A stretch of 10,931 nucleotides of DNA from Candidatus Thorarchaeota archaeon (lineage in GTDB: Archaea > Asgardarchaeota > Thorarchaeia > Thorarchaeales > Thorarchaeaceae), in contig JAEOSL010000116.1 in assembly GCA_016840385.1 (NCBI GenBank), positions 1 through 10,931 of the forward strand, read 5' to 3'. Position numbers and translations under genes: made by a program. Numbering within the stretch: the first letter of the stretch is position 1; each line of letters starts with the position of its first letter. Shown piece by piece: positions 1 through 6,778 of this stretch. The notes under the pieces were generated by a model. That model was not told the DNA's origin and searched no databases. It was given only the letters and a program-made list of their open reading frames with translations.

Positions 1-10
1 ATTCTTGCCA

Positions 11-24
11 TAGTAGTTTTTTTT
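11..24 (+). terminator. Possible T-tract terminator
   Basis: Tandem TAG TAG triplets (11-16) run directly into eight consecutive T residues (17-24). Archaeal RNA polymerase often terminates at such T-tracts. This could be the end of a plus-strand gene lying left of the window, but only four codons of that frame are visible, so the gene itself cannot be confirmed. The rest of 1-125 shows no gene, only an 8-bp direct repeat GGTTCTGA at 30-37 and 112-119 that may be chance. Confidence 0.25.
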
Positions 25-125
25 GAACTGGTTCTGATTTCAAAACGGACATACCAGATTCAAGTCGTGTAATAGGACTAGTTACTTCTGAGAGAAACAA
101 AGACTCATGTAGGTTCTGAAAAAGA

Positions 126-164
126 TGGTCGGGACGGCCGGATTTGAACCGGCAACCGATGGAT
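126..164 (-). repeat. Detached 3' half of tRNA-Tyr (candidate att site)
   Basis: These 39 bases match 1034-1072, the 3' exon of the intact tRNA-Tyr, with one mismatch (t145 versus c1053, in the T-loop). The copy includes the 3' side of the anticodon stem, the variable loop, the T-arm, the 3' acceptor strand, the discriminator base and an encoded CCA. No 5' half lies nearby: the acceptor 5' strand CGGGACG occurs only in the intact gene. Read on the minus strand, the bases just before the copy are TAG, which equals positions 35-37 of a spliced tRNA rather than the intron end. The fragment therefore looks like part of an intron-free tRNA-Tyr. It cannot form a tRNA alone. Integrative elements that target tRNA genes leave such fragments at their distal end. 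Confidence 0.9.
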
Positions 165-235
165 CTAGTTATTCATGTTTGACTGAAATAACGAGAATTC
201 AATACTTAGGTGTCAATAATGCTAGTGGGTAACAT

Positions 236-610
236 CTACCATTTGAATTGTCTTTCTGTTCTTTCTGTATTAGGCTTGCTGACAAGTAAGTAGGCTTTTT
301 CTTCTCCCATAATTCGTAAGAGATGAATCTTCGTTCGTTCAAGACGCTCGGTCCTCCAACGAATTATTATCCATCCTAGTGAAGATACAATCATAAATCC
401 GAAGGCAGGAAGATAAAAGAATAGACTGACAACTCGGCCCCATTCATAGGATTGAAGACTAGGCGCAATTATTGATAGAATGATATAATAAATTGGCTGC
501 GCGAATATACCAATAAAAGGTGCCATTATTGCTACACCATGGCGGAATTTTCCCAATTTGCATTCTCCGGTCATTTTTATCCTTGCGAATAGACTACGAT
601 AGAACCTCAT
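236..610 (-). CDS. Small two-helix membrane protein, possibly the C-terminal half of a stop-interrupted protein
   Basis: The 124-residue product is not recognised as any family. A basic N-terminus (about residues 2-24) precedes two strongly hydrophobic segments, about residues 26-51 and 59-84. A charged, probably cytoplasmic tail rich in Arg, Glu and Lys follows. The first ATG lies in the same frame as the upstream reading frame 617-853, after one TAG stop and two codons (Ile-Pro), and no Shine-Dalgarno is visible before it. It may therefore be reached only by coupling, reinitiation or readthrough. Joined, the two halves would make a roughly 205-residue protein with about four membrane segments. 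It ends with TAG 72 bases before the tRNA 3' fragment, inside the candidate integrated segment. It could also be the lower half of a pseudogene. Confidence 0.5.
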   Translation of the reverse strand: MRFYRSLFARIKMTGECKLGKFRHGVAIMAPFIGIFAQPIYYIILSIIAPSLQSYEWGRVVSLFFYLPAFGFMIVSSLGWIIIRWRTERLERTKIHLLRIMGEEKAYLLVSKPNTERTERQFKW

Positions 611-616
611 TGGAAT

Positions 617-853
617 CTAACTAAGAAGACATCCAAGAAGAAATCCCAAATATAGGAACGGTTTAACTAATGATTCACCTAGAAATTGGATTAAAGCTTC
701 GTCCGTAGGATTTTCTATAATAAACACAAATGGAGAAATAAAATAAGGAACCAACATGAAAAGAATAAATGACGCTGAAAACAACGGTATCCAATTAAAG
801 GATAACCAAATGTTCATATTTAGAATTCTTTCTTTCGCTGGTTCCTCAATCAT
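617..853 (-). CDS. Small two-helix membrane protein, possibly the N-terminal half of a stop-interrupted protein
   Basis: The 78-residue product is not recognised as any family. A polar N-terminus (residues 1-13) leads into a long hydrophobic stretch at about 21-46. A short acidic loop follows, then a second hydrophobic segment at about 63-77 that runs up to the TAG stop. The start is well supported: GGTGAT lies eight bases upstream of the ATG (862-867), matching the archaeal 16S 3' end. The stop falls in the middle of what looks like a membrane helix, and the frame continues after it into 236-610, so this gene may be truncated from, or read through into, a single four-helix protein. It lies between the tRNA-Tyr and its 3' fragment, so it may be cargo of an integrated element. 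Confidence 0.5.
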   Translation of the reverse strand: MIEEPAKERILNMNIWLSFNWIPLFSASFILFMLVPYFISPFVFIIENPTDEALIQFLGESLVKPFLYLGFLLGCLLS

Positions 854-861
854 GCTAAAGC

Positions 862-867
862 ATCACC
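862..867 (-). promoter_or_regulatory. Shine-Dalgarno site fixing the start at 853
   Basis: On the minus strand the sequence reads GGTGAT, complementary to the archaeal anti-Shine-Dalgarno, with eight bases between it and the ATG at 853. The following in-frame ATG at 610 has no comparable site. This suggests that 853 is the only independent translation start of the pair. Confidence 0.6.
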
Positions 868-1033
868 GTACAAACGATCTCCCACCTGTCAGGATTACCC
901 CACAACCGACCTGATTTCCACTTTGGTGTGTTAGCTTAGTCAGGTATCCTCAGCTCTGTATTAATTACTTGTAAAACTTTCTAGCGAGCTTAAATATTGA
1001 AGATGGGTTGATGTTTACTAGAACCGAAAGAAG

Positions 1034-1141
1034 TGGTCGGGACGGCCGGATTCGAACCGGCAACCGATGGATAGCTGTGAACGCCATCCGTATTGGCTGC
1101 TCTCTACAGTCCATTGCTCTGCCAGATTGAGCTACGTCCCG
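1034..1141 (-). tRNA. tRNA-Tyr (anticodon GUA), intron-containing
   Basis: Read 5' to 3' on the minus strand, all cloverleaf parts are present. The acceptor CGGGACG pairs with CGTCCCG; the D-arm is GCTC/GAGC; the anticodon stem ATGGA/TCCAT carries loop CTGTAGA; the T-stem GCCGG/CCGGC has loop TTCGAAT; the discriminator is A and CCA is encoded. The anticodon is GUA (1105-1107). The C1-G72 pair is the identity feature of archaeal tyrosine tRNA and supports the call. A 31-nt intron after position 37 must be removed before use. A TATA-like box lies about 30 bp upstream, and T-rich sequence follows the CCA. The 3' exon is duplicated at 126-164, suggesting that the gene served as an integration site. 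Confidence 0.97.
1073..1103 (-). other. 31-nt archaeal tRNA intron with bulge-helix-bulge motif
   Basis: The intron interrupts tRNA-Tyr between positions 37 and 38. The splice motif is complete. Exon CUGU (positions 32-35) pairs with intron ACAG in a 4-bp helix. This is flanked by two 3-nt bulges, AG|A at the 5' site and CU|A at the 3' site, cut after the second base of each. Outer pairing is the anticodon stem. Inner pairing is GAGC with GUUC (one G-U) and then GCC with GGC, around a loop of nine bases. This is the standard substrate of the archaeal splicing endonuclease and fixes both intron borders. Confidence 0.93.
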
Positions 1142-1167
1142 AGTGTATTCCGAGTCCAGTTTCTTAC

Positions 1168-1175
1168 AAATAAAA
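1168..1175 (-). promoter_or_regulatory. TATA-like box of the tRNA-Tyr gene
   Basis: The minus strand reads TTTTATTT here, with its centre about 30 bp upstream of the first tRNA base (1141). Archaeal transcription starts about 26 bp downstream of the TATA centre, so initiation would fall just before the tRNA 5' end. The tRNA therefore has its own promoter and need not depend on readthrough from the large upstream gene. Confidence 0.5.
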
Positions 1176-1247
1176 GGATTGCTCCATGACATCTACGAAC
1201 TTTCTAAGATTTGATTGGTTTCCCTTTTTAAGCAACGGATGAATTGA

Positions 1248-4200
1248 TTAACTTCTAACTTTCAGTATCCGTTCATTCAACTGTTCTACAAACTCCTTGT
1301 ACGAACTAGCTGAACGAAGTGGTTGTAGTAATTCCTGTATCTCCTTTAGGTCATCCTGAAAATTTTTCGTGTCTTCATCTTTGTTTTCGTTCTGCCATTC
1401 TATTCTTTGCATAAGACTATCTGCTAAATTACGACACACACTTAGTTCATTCATGTCACACTTCCTGAAACATACAATTCCCTCTTCAAGAAGCGAATGT
1501 GCCTTTCTGCGCTTTCCTAGTTCATGATAGTATCGAGCGAACTGAACCAATGTTTCTCCAAGATATTTGTATTTACTACTATCTTCTTTGACCTCTTCCC
1601 TATACTCAGCAATCACCCCTTGGAATTCTCTCTCTTCCCCAAGGTCATCTTCAACCTCCATTTCAGGAAGTTCTTCACCAGCCTTCAATGCATTCAGAAT
1701 CGCACTCACCTCATTCTCCATCTTGTAAGATGAGAGCTCACTTTCCTTGATCTCTAGTTGTATGATGATTTCTTCAATATCATCTCTTGGGAATGGATAG
1801 GTTTTCCCATAATCACTTGGTCCATCTACATTGATACACTTGATGCTAAGTAAATAACCATCCGAGGTCTTACTAATTACTCCTCGAAATCGCGGATGGA
1901 ATACTTCATCTACCTTGCCTGTATCATCAGACGATGGTTCTAAGAGTGTCATATCTATATAACTTTCATACGCAGTTTCTAAGGCGTCCATCAGTGGTGT
2001 GTGTTCAAACTTCTTCGAAAGCTTTGTTTTATGTAAAATCGAGGTCACATCCAGTGAAACTGGATGCCATATCCTATGTCTTGGGTCATAAAGCCTATCA
2101 CAATCAGTCAGTAATACTAGAGCATAGAAATCAAATGTAACATCCTCTAATGCTTTGAGAAAAGAACCATGTGAAAGGTCTTCTAGTTCTACACAATACT
2201 GAGAGCCTTCCTGTCGGAGGACCATGGTGATTCCTTTTCCGGTGGATGCTGTTAGATACTCCTTACACGTCTTCGGATAGTGGTACTCATCAGGATAGAA
2301 CCTACTCCTATGGACTATGGGTTTGAGAAAGACTAACGAATCTCCATAAGATATGTCGTCAAGTTCCCATGTGGTCACAGTGGTTTCATTCAGCAGGTAC
2401 CCACTACCTATCCTAATATTGTAACGAAGGAAACGAACAAGGTCGTTAGTCCTTGTGAATTCAAGATTTTCATCAGTCCCCTCACCTTCAAGGTTTACTG
2501 TGAATACCTCAAGCTCACTGTCCACCCTCACGATCAATTTGACTGGGACTCGCTTCTGTTTGACTCGTGCAAGCTTTCTAAGCGCTGCATCCACAGATTC
2601 TGGAATCGTAGGTAGACTGCTGGGATGAACAAGCAGAGGAGCTTCTTCTAGCTTGAACCATGGGATAACATTATGTCGTCCACTGGGTTTAGCTATCTCC
2701 AGTGAAAACGACTCCCACAGAACATTCTGGTCTGCATCCATCAAGGGAAGCCACAGCACTTGTTCCCCCAGGACAGTAGTTGAAATAAGGGGAGTTCTAT
2801 GTAGAGAAGTAAGGTTTTCTCGTGCCATGTTCTTCAAACGTTGAGGTTTAGTCACACTGGAGTACCAGTTTGATAGGAACCGCGTTTCCCTTAATCCCTC
2901 CACGAGAGCTGTTACAAACCCACTCTCCTGGGGAATCAGCAGCAATGCATTGTATCCATTCCTTGACTGTTCCCAGATGACTGCACCTACCTCCTCTTGG
3001 AGTGTGACTCTTTCAGGAATGTCGATTTGTGATAGAGCATTAGCACGAGTTATGAGACCGGAGAGGATTGCTTGAAAGCTATAAACCCACTTTACTTCAT
3101 CATCTTGTATGTCCATCCCCAGCTGGTAAAATATCCACTCAGCTATAGAGTTCCAAAGACGCTCAGCTATTGAAAGGTCCCTGTTTTCGAGAGCTACCAC
3201 TACTGCTAGGAACAGATTATTCCCGTATAGAAGAAGGAGGTCCGTAGTGTCTCTCGATATTTCCACTATCACCTCTCTGTTTTCTGAGTTCAGCAGTTCA
3301 ACGAGTCCTTTCCTAATTGGAGCAAGGTGTTTCCATACCTCTGTGACCTTTGTATCTCCCAGAATGAAACCCTTTACTTCCTTTAATGATTCCAAGAAGA
3401 ACTCTGGGTTTCTCAAAGATGGGTGTTCACGCACCAGAGCAAACTGTTTCATACAAAACTTCTCGATTTTCTTGCAGAGCTTCTTGACCTTTGCTGAAAC
3501 AAACAACTGCTCCTTCAGATACTTTGCAGCATATAGTAATCTTCGCAGCTCGCGTTCCCTTGTTTCAACAGTATCGAGCAATCCACCCTTTAGCTCATTG
3601 ATTACAGGTGGAGAGGTGGATACGTATACTTCGCTCTCATCAAAGTAAAGCTGGGTAGGTGTCTTTTTATAATACCAACGTCTGGTTATCTCCTTAGCAA
3701 CGGCATATTGAGGTTCACCTCTTACAGGAACAGGCGGGGGCCGTGTTATATCTAGACTCGTTCGCTCCTTCAGTGTGGGGCCATATCTTGAGCTGACAGG
3801 GTTGGAGGTTGTTTTCCAGCTAATTTCAATAGAAGGTTCTTCAACCTCTCTCCTTCTGAGTGTGCTGGGTACGAGAGTCAGTGCGTCTTCCAAGACTTCA
3901 TCGTACGTGTTTCCAGTCAATCTACCTGCTGATGCATAGGTACTAGAGAGTGACACTCCACGATTATGCATCTTGTGTACATCAGAAGTGTATCTTTCCA
4001 CTTCCTCAAGCGTGTATGTCCTCTGCCTTTTTGATAGACCTCTGAACTTGTCTGCAAACCCTGTCAATTGCGGTACTTGCATGGCTACTTTCCAAGGTTC
4101 AACCTGTGCTTGAACATCCTGTATTATGATGCGGACATCTTCCTGTTGAGGGAGAGTCCATCCAAAGGACCACGGACTTGTTGGAACATTGTAAATGATC

Positions 4201-6584
4201 TCATCTATGTGGGTCTTGCGTGGTGATTCGTACCACAAGGGGCTGACACATTTTCTTTGATAGGACTTGTTCATTCGAGTATGTGGTGTACCATTATCGA
4301 TCCAGATTATCTCCACATTGGAATCTGGTAAGGTATCAAGAAGTTTCTGTTCTAGATCAAGTAACAGGTTCTGCTGATGTTTTGGGACCATGTCTTTTAG
4401 CTCTATCCACCCATCAAGTACAATGATCCTCTTGCTTTGTGAATCGTTGGGAATCAGGAATTGAAGATGTTTGAATAATCTATCGAAAGCGTTTGCTCTA
4501 TTCTTGAATATCCCCGAAACCAACGAACTAAGATTGATGAACTTGATGTCTCGTAATGTGTTGGTTAGCTGGTCATATGTTTTCGTTGAGATTTTGTTTT
4601 CGTGGAATAGCTTTCTGATACCAAAACGTTTCTCCACAAGCTCTTTACTGCCATGATCACCGATAAGGTCTAACCATATGGTCTTGGTATGGTCGGGTGA
4701 AATATCGATGCACTCCTTGATATGGTGAAGCAAGTGCCAGTTGGTGGAAAGTCGTGCAGCAGTCTTTCCGGATGAGGTTGGGGAATCAATGGGCACGTAA
4801 AGGGTCAATGTACGATCATCAGGAGCTCGTTCAGCGAAGGGATTATCTTCTGGTAAGAGTGTGGGTACTGTCATCTCATTGAGGAGTTCATCCGGTCCTG
4901 AAGAGGGAGCGACAAGTAATCCTATCCGTGGATCCGCCAATCCGCTGTTCAAAGGTTCAGGTGTGATCGAGATTGCATCTTGTTGTACCAGTTGATTGAC
5001 GAGTCCTGTTGTAAGATCATCCAGTAGGTATTGGAACGCGGGAAATACATCAGAAGCATCCTGGTCTGAATCTAATACAATAACACCCTTCCAAAGAGAG
5101 GTTGGATGATTCGAGTCGTGGGGAACCAGTTGCTTGTACTCTGAAAGAAGTGCGTGTGTGTACTCGTTAAGTTGGCTCACTGCACTAGAGTCTGGACCGG
5201 ATGTGATGATGGAGTTCCATTCATTGTCATCCAAAGCGCGTTTCCATGCGTAGAATGCTGGTGTGACTGCAGATTCTCGTTTTCGTTTGATATGCATTCC
5301 AAATAGGTTGAAGTTGAACCCTGCCTTGGTCTTGACCTCAAGGACCATTACAGGAGTCCAGATGCCCTTTCTAGCAAGCTCACGTCGGATGAATATAGTA
5401 AGGTCGACTTTTCCGGAGTGATTGGCAACTGGAAGTTCAGCAACTATCAGGACTGAGGATGGTGTGTCAAGCAGCTTATCTCCAAAGGAGACAACCTGTT
5501 TCAGAGATACGGGATGGTGAAGGTCTGACAAGAGAACCCTGTGCCATTCGTTACCTGCCCGTTTGTTGAATTCTTGCACTTGCTCTACAAGCTTCTCAAT
5601 GTCTCTAACCACGATGTCTTCAGTATCAATGTGGTCGAGTATTTTTTGTAAAGCTTCTATTTCATATGGGTCTGTGGTCTTCTTTTTCTCAGCTTCGGCC
5701 TTTTTTTTCACAAGTTCAATGGTGGGTTCAAGCCCCACCTGGTTCTTGTGTGAGATACGTTTACGAGTCTTCGAGCGTTTCTGATAGAGTGAACGTATCT
5801 CCAGTACTATCTTTCTTAGCTCGGCATCCGCATTGGGATTGAAGTTATTTCGTCCCCTTTTTCCTCCTGAATATACCCATTCCAGAAACGGTTTTAGTTG
5901 GTGAATAAGAAGTCGGATGTAGCGATGCGCCTCAGTCATAGGAACTTCGTAGATGAAGCACTGACGGCATAGCTCAACACAATGAGCACGGATCATATCT
6001 ACGAAATCTAATCCTGCAAGGGTGGGATGAGAAAGACAGACCCTTGGAAGTTTTCCCTTTCGCTCGAATCCGAATTTGTAGTATGTCTTGATCGCACCAT
6101 CATTCTTTATCTTCTCAGCTTCTTTCATTGTGAATGTTTCTTTACTACCGTCAGAATACTTTCGTACTTCGAACTTTACAGGTTCAGGAAATGGATACAA
6201 TGTCATAGCTAGGTCGCGGAGTCGTGCACCCGCATAGTTCAAGAGTGAGTTCAGAGTTCCCACAGAACCTTCCAACCAGCTGTACGCCCTTTTTGTTTCT
6301 CTGTTCCCAAAGCGACGAGTGCTTGACCAGACGAACTTAAGGAACTGACCTCGCATATTTGGCTCTGCATTTTGAATGAGTAAGAAGTCGCGATATCGTT
6401 TATTCTGATTCTCATAAGCAGCTCGTGCTTTCTGCCACATCTTCTCTATACTATTATAGTATCTACGAGTCTTCTTACTGGTTCTATTCCTTGCAAGACG
6501 AATCAGTGCCACTAATCCCATGTAAATCGCATTACTCAGGACTGTATTCGGGTCTGTTTTCATCCTTTTGCGAGTTCTCATCAC
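1248..6584 (-). CDS. Giant protein with RecB/Cas4-like PD-(D/E)XK nuclease core, P-loop ATPase-like region and TPR-like tail
   Basis: The product has about 1778 residues and I do not recognise it as a named family. Residues 1-280 are very basic and contain a cysteine cluster (C183, C202, C206, C209). Residues 375-505 show the PD-(D/E)XK pattern: Asp394 in GKVDL, Glu416 and Lys418 in VLEVKTK, then QLNEY (Gln471, Tyr475) like RecB/Cas4 motif QxxxY. Residues 602-608 (PTSSGKT) resemble a helicase-type Walker A. IIVLDGW (720-726) and IIWID (759-763) could be Walker B or sensor strands. No full set of helicase motifs could be assigned. A proline-rich linker lies near 948-953. Residues 1000-1640 are unassigned and 1645-1730 are helical and TPR-like. 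Nuclease plus ATPase suggests a DNA-acting or RNA-acting machine such as host defence or element maintenance, which is inference. The start is GTG 6584 or ATG 6581; with the TATA box at 6606-6613 the mRNA would be nearly leaderless. It is divergent from the TnpB-like gene. Confidence 0.85.
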   Translation of the reverse strand: MMRTRKRMKTDPNTVLSNAIYMGLVALIRLARNRTSKKTRRYYNSIEKMWQKARAAYENQNKRYRDFLLIQNAEPNMRGQFLKFVWSSTRRFGNRETKRAYSWLEGSVGTLNSLLNYAGARLRDLAMTLYPFPEPVKFEVRKYSDGSKETFTMKEAEKIKNDGAIKTYYKFGFERKGKLPRVCLSHPTLAGLDFVDMIRAHCVELCRQCFIYEVPMTEAHRYIRLLIHQLKPFLEWVYSGGKRGRNNFNPNADAELRKIVLEIRSLYQKRSKTRKRISHKNQVGLEPTIELVKKKAEAEKKKTTDPYEIEALQKILDHIDTEDIVVRDIEKLVEQVQEFNKRAGNEWHRVLLSDLHHPVSLKQVVSFGDKLLDTPSSVLIVAELPVANHSGKVDLTIFIRRELARKGIWTPVMVLEVKTKAGFNFNLFGMHIKRKRESAVTPAFYAWKRALDDNEWNSIITSGPDSSAVSQLNEYTHALLSEYKQLVPHDSNHPTSLWKGVIVLDSDQDASDVFPAFQYLLDDLTTGLVNQLVQQDAISITPEPLNSGLADPRIGLLVAPSSGPDELLNEMTVPTLLPEDNPFAERAPDDRTLTLYVPIDSPTSSGKTAARLSTNWHLLHHIKECIDISPDHTKTIWLDLIGDHGSKELVEKRFGIRKLFHENKISTKTYDQLTNTLRDIKFINLSSLVSGIFKNRANAFDRLFKHLQFLIPNDSQSKRIIVLDGWIELKDMVPKHQQNLLLDLEQKLLDTLPDSNVEIIWIDNGTPHTRMNKSYQRKCVSPLWYESPRKTHIDEIIYNVPTSPWSFGWTLPQQEDVRIIIQDVQAQVEPWKVAMQVPQLTGFADKFRGLSKRQRTYTLEEVERYTSDVHKMHNRGVSLSSTYASAGRLTGNTYDEVLEDALTLVPSTLRRREVEEPSIEISWKTTSNPVSSRYGPTLKERTSLDITRPPPVPVRGEPQYAVAKEITRRWYYKKTPTQLYFDESEVYVSTSPPVINELKGGLLDTVETRERELRRLLYAAKYLKEQLFVSAKVKKLCKKIEKFCMKQFALVREHPSLRNPEFFLESLKEVKGFILGDTKVTEVWKHLAPIRKGLVELLNSENREVIVEISRDTTDLLLLYGNNLFLAVVVALENRDLSIAERLWNSIAEWIFYQLGMDIQDDEVKWVYSFQAILSGLITRANALSQIDIPERVTLQEEVGAVIWEQSRNGYNALLLIPQESGFVTALVEGLRETRFLSNWYSSVTKPQRLKNMARENLTSLHRTPLISTTVLGEQVLWLPLMDADQNVLWESFSLEIAKPSGRHNVIPWFKLEEAPLLVHPSSLPTIPESVDAALRKLARVKQKRVPVKLIVRVDSELEVFTVNLEGEGTDENLEFTRTNDLVRFLRYNIRIGSGYLLNETTVTTWELDDISYGDSLVFLKPIVHRSRFYPDEYHYPKTCKEYLTASTGKGITMVLRQEGSQYCVELEDLSHGSFLKALEDVTFDFYALVLLTDCDRLYDPRHRIWHPVSLDVTSILHKTKLSKKFEHTPLMDALETAYESYIDMTLLEPSSDDTGKVDEVFHPRFRGVISKTSDGYLLSIKCINVDGPSDYGKTYPFPRDDIEEIIIQLEIKESELSSYKMENEVSAILNALKAGEELPEMEVEDDLGEEREFQGVIAEYREEVKEDSSKYKYLGETLVQFARYYHELGKRRKAHSLLEEGIVCFRKCDMNELSVCRNLADSLMQRIEWQNENKDEDTKNFQDDLKEIQELLQPLRSASSYKEFVEQLNERILKVRS

Positions 6585-6605
6585 TTATTCATATCCAATA
6601 ATCTC

Positions 6606-6613
6606 ATATATAA
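6606..6613 (-). promoter_or_regulatory. TATA box of the giant nuclease/ATPase gene
   Basis: The minus strand reads TTATATAT, a near-consensus archaeal TATA box. Its centre is about 26 bp from the GTG/ATG start at 6584/6581, which places the predicted transcription start at or within a few bases of the start codon. No Shine-Dalgarno is visible upstream, which agrees with leaderless or near-leaderless translation. Confidence 0.55.
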
Positions 6614-6622
6614 TTTATCTTA

Positions 6623-6638
6623 TTCGTTGGTAAACGAA
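6623..6638. promoter_or_regulatory. Palindrome upstream of the giant gene (possible operator)
   Basis: TTCGTT (6623-6628) and AACGAA (6633-6638) form a perfect 6-bp inverted repeat around GGTA. It sits about 20 bp upstream of the TATA box of the minus-strand gene, where archaeal activators or repressors often bind. A chance palindrome cannot be excluded. Confidence 0.35.
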
Positions 6639-6641
6639 ATA

Positions 6642-6672
6642 CTATTATAAGGTCTATTAGTGCTCTATTATA
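6642..6672. repeat. Three CTATTA units at about one helical turn
   Basis: CTATTATA occurs at 6642-6649, CTATTAG at 6654-6660 and CTATTATAG at 6665-6673, with unit starts 12 and 11 bp apart. Spacing near one DNA turn puts all three on the same face of the helix, a layout seen in cooperative binding-site arrays. They lie between the two divergent TATA boxes. The region is AT-rich, which raises the chance of coincidence. Confidence 0.35.
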
Positions 6673-6719
6673 GAAAATAAGCAATGATAATACTTAATTT
6701 GAGATTAATCCTGATAGAC

Positions 6720-6727
6720 TTATAAAT
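6720..6727 (+). promoter_or_regulatory. TATA box of the TnpB/Cas12-like gene
   Basis: TTATAAAT matches the archaeal TATA consensus. A start about 26 bp downstream (near 6750) would give a leader of roughly 30 nt containing the Shine-Dalgarno at 6767-6770. A second AT-rich stretch at 6738-6745 is a weaker alternative. Confidence 0.5.
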
Positions 6728-6766
6728 AATTAGGATATTATATAGTATGTACCTGAATTAAAGAGT

Positions 6767-6770
6767 GGTG
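6767..6770 (+). promoter_or_regulatory. Shine-Dalgarno deciding the start of the TnpB-like gene
   Basis: GGTG ends eight bases before ATG 6779. A TTG codon at 6776 is directly in front of that ATG and extends the frame by one residue, but the ATG is the more likely start because of codon type and spacing. Confidence 0.5.
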
Positions 6771-6778
6771 TACGATTG

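Larger units (their letters stand above)
126..1072 (-). mobile_element. Candidate tRNA-integrated mini-element or remnant
   Basis: The segment is bounded by two direct copies of the tRNA-Tyr 3' half, 908 bp apart. One copy completes the functional tRNA (1034-1072) and the other is free-standing (126-164). Classic archaeal tRNA-targeted integration rebuilds the tRNA at one att site and leaves the original 3' half at the other, with the element between. The interior holds only two membrane-protein reading frames (617-853, 236-610) and no integrase, replication or partition gene. It is therefore either a decayed remnant or a non-autonomous element mobilised in trans. A simple local duplication of the tRNA 3' half is the alternative. 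Confidence 0.4.

Noticed and set aside
617..619. TAG read as pyrrolysine
   Set aside because: Nothing in the window (pylS/pylT or methylamine methyltransferase) supports it. Kept only as a check in the in-frame stop finding.
126..1141. Split (trans-spliced) tRNA-Tyr halves
   Set aside because: A complete cis-spliced tRNA-Tyr exists. The lone 3' half lacks a matching separate 5' half, a complementary GC-rich leader and a clear promoter, so an integration or duplication scar is simpler.
965..1192. Minus-strand 75-codon open frame across the tRNA-Tyr
   Set aside because: It is a translation of the tRNA gene and its flanks, and the cloverleaf and intron motif explain the sequence fully.
3247..3648. 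Plus-strand 133-codon open frame
   Set aside because: It lies antisense within the giant gene, has serine/phenylalanine-rich composition typical of a reverse-strand shadow, and has no promoter or Shine-Dalgarno evidence.
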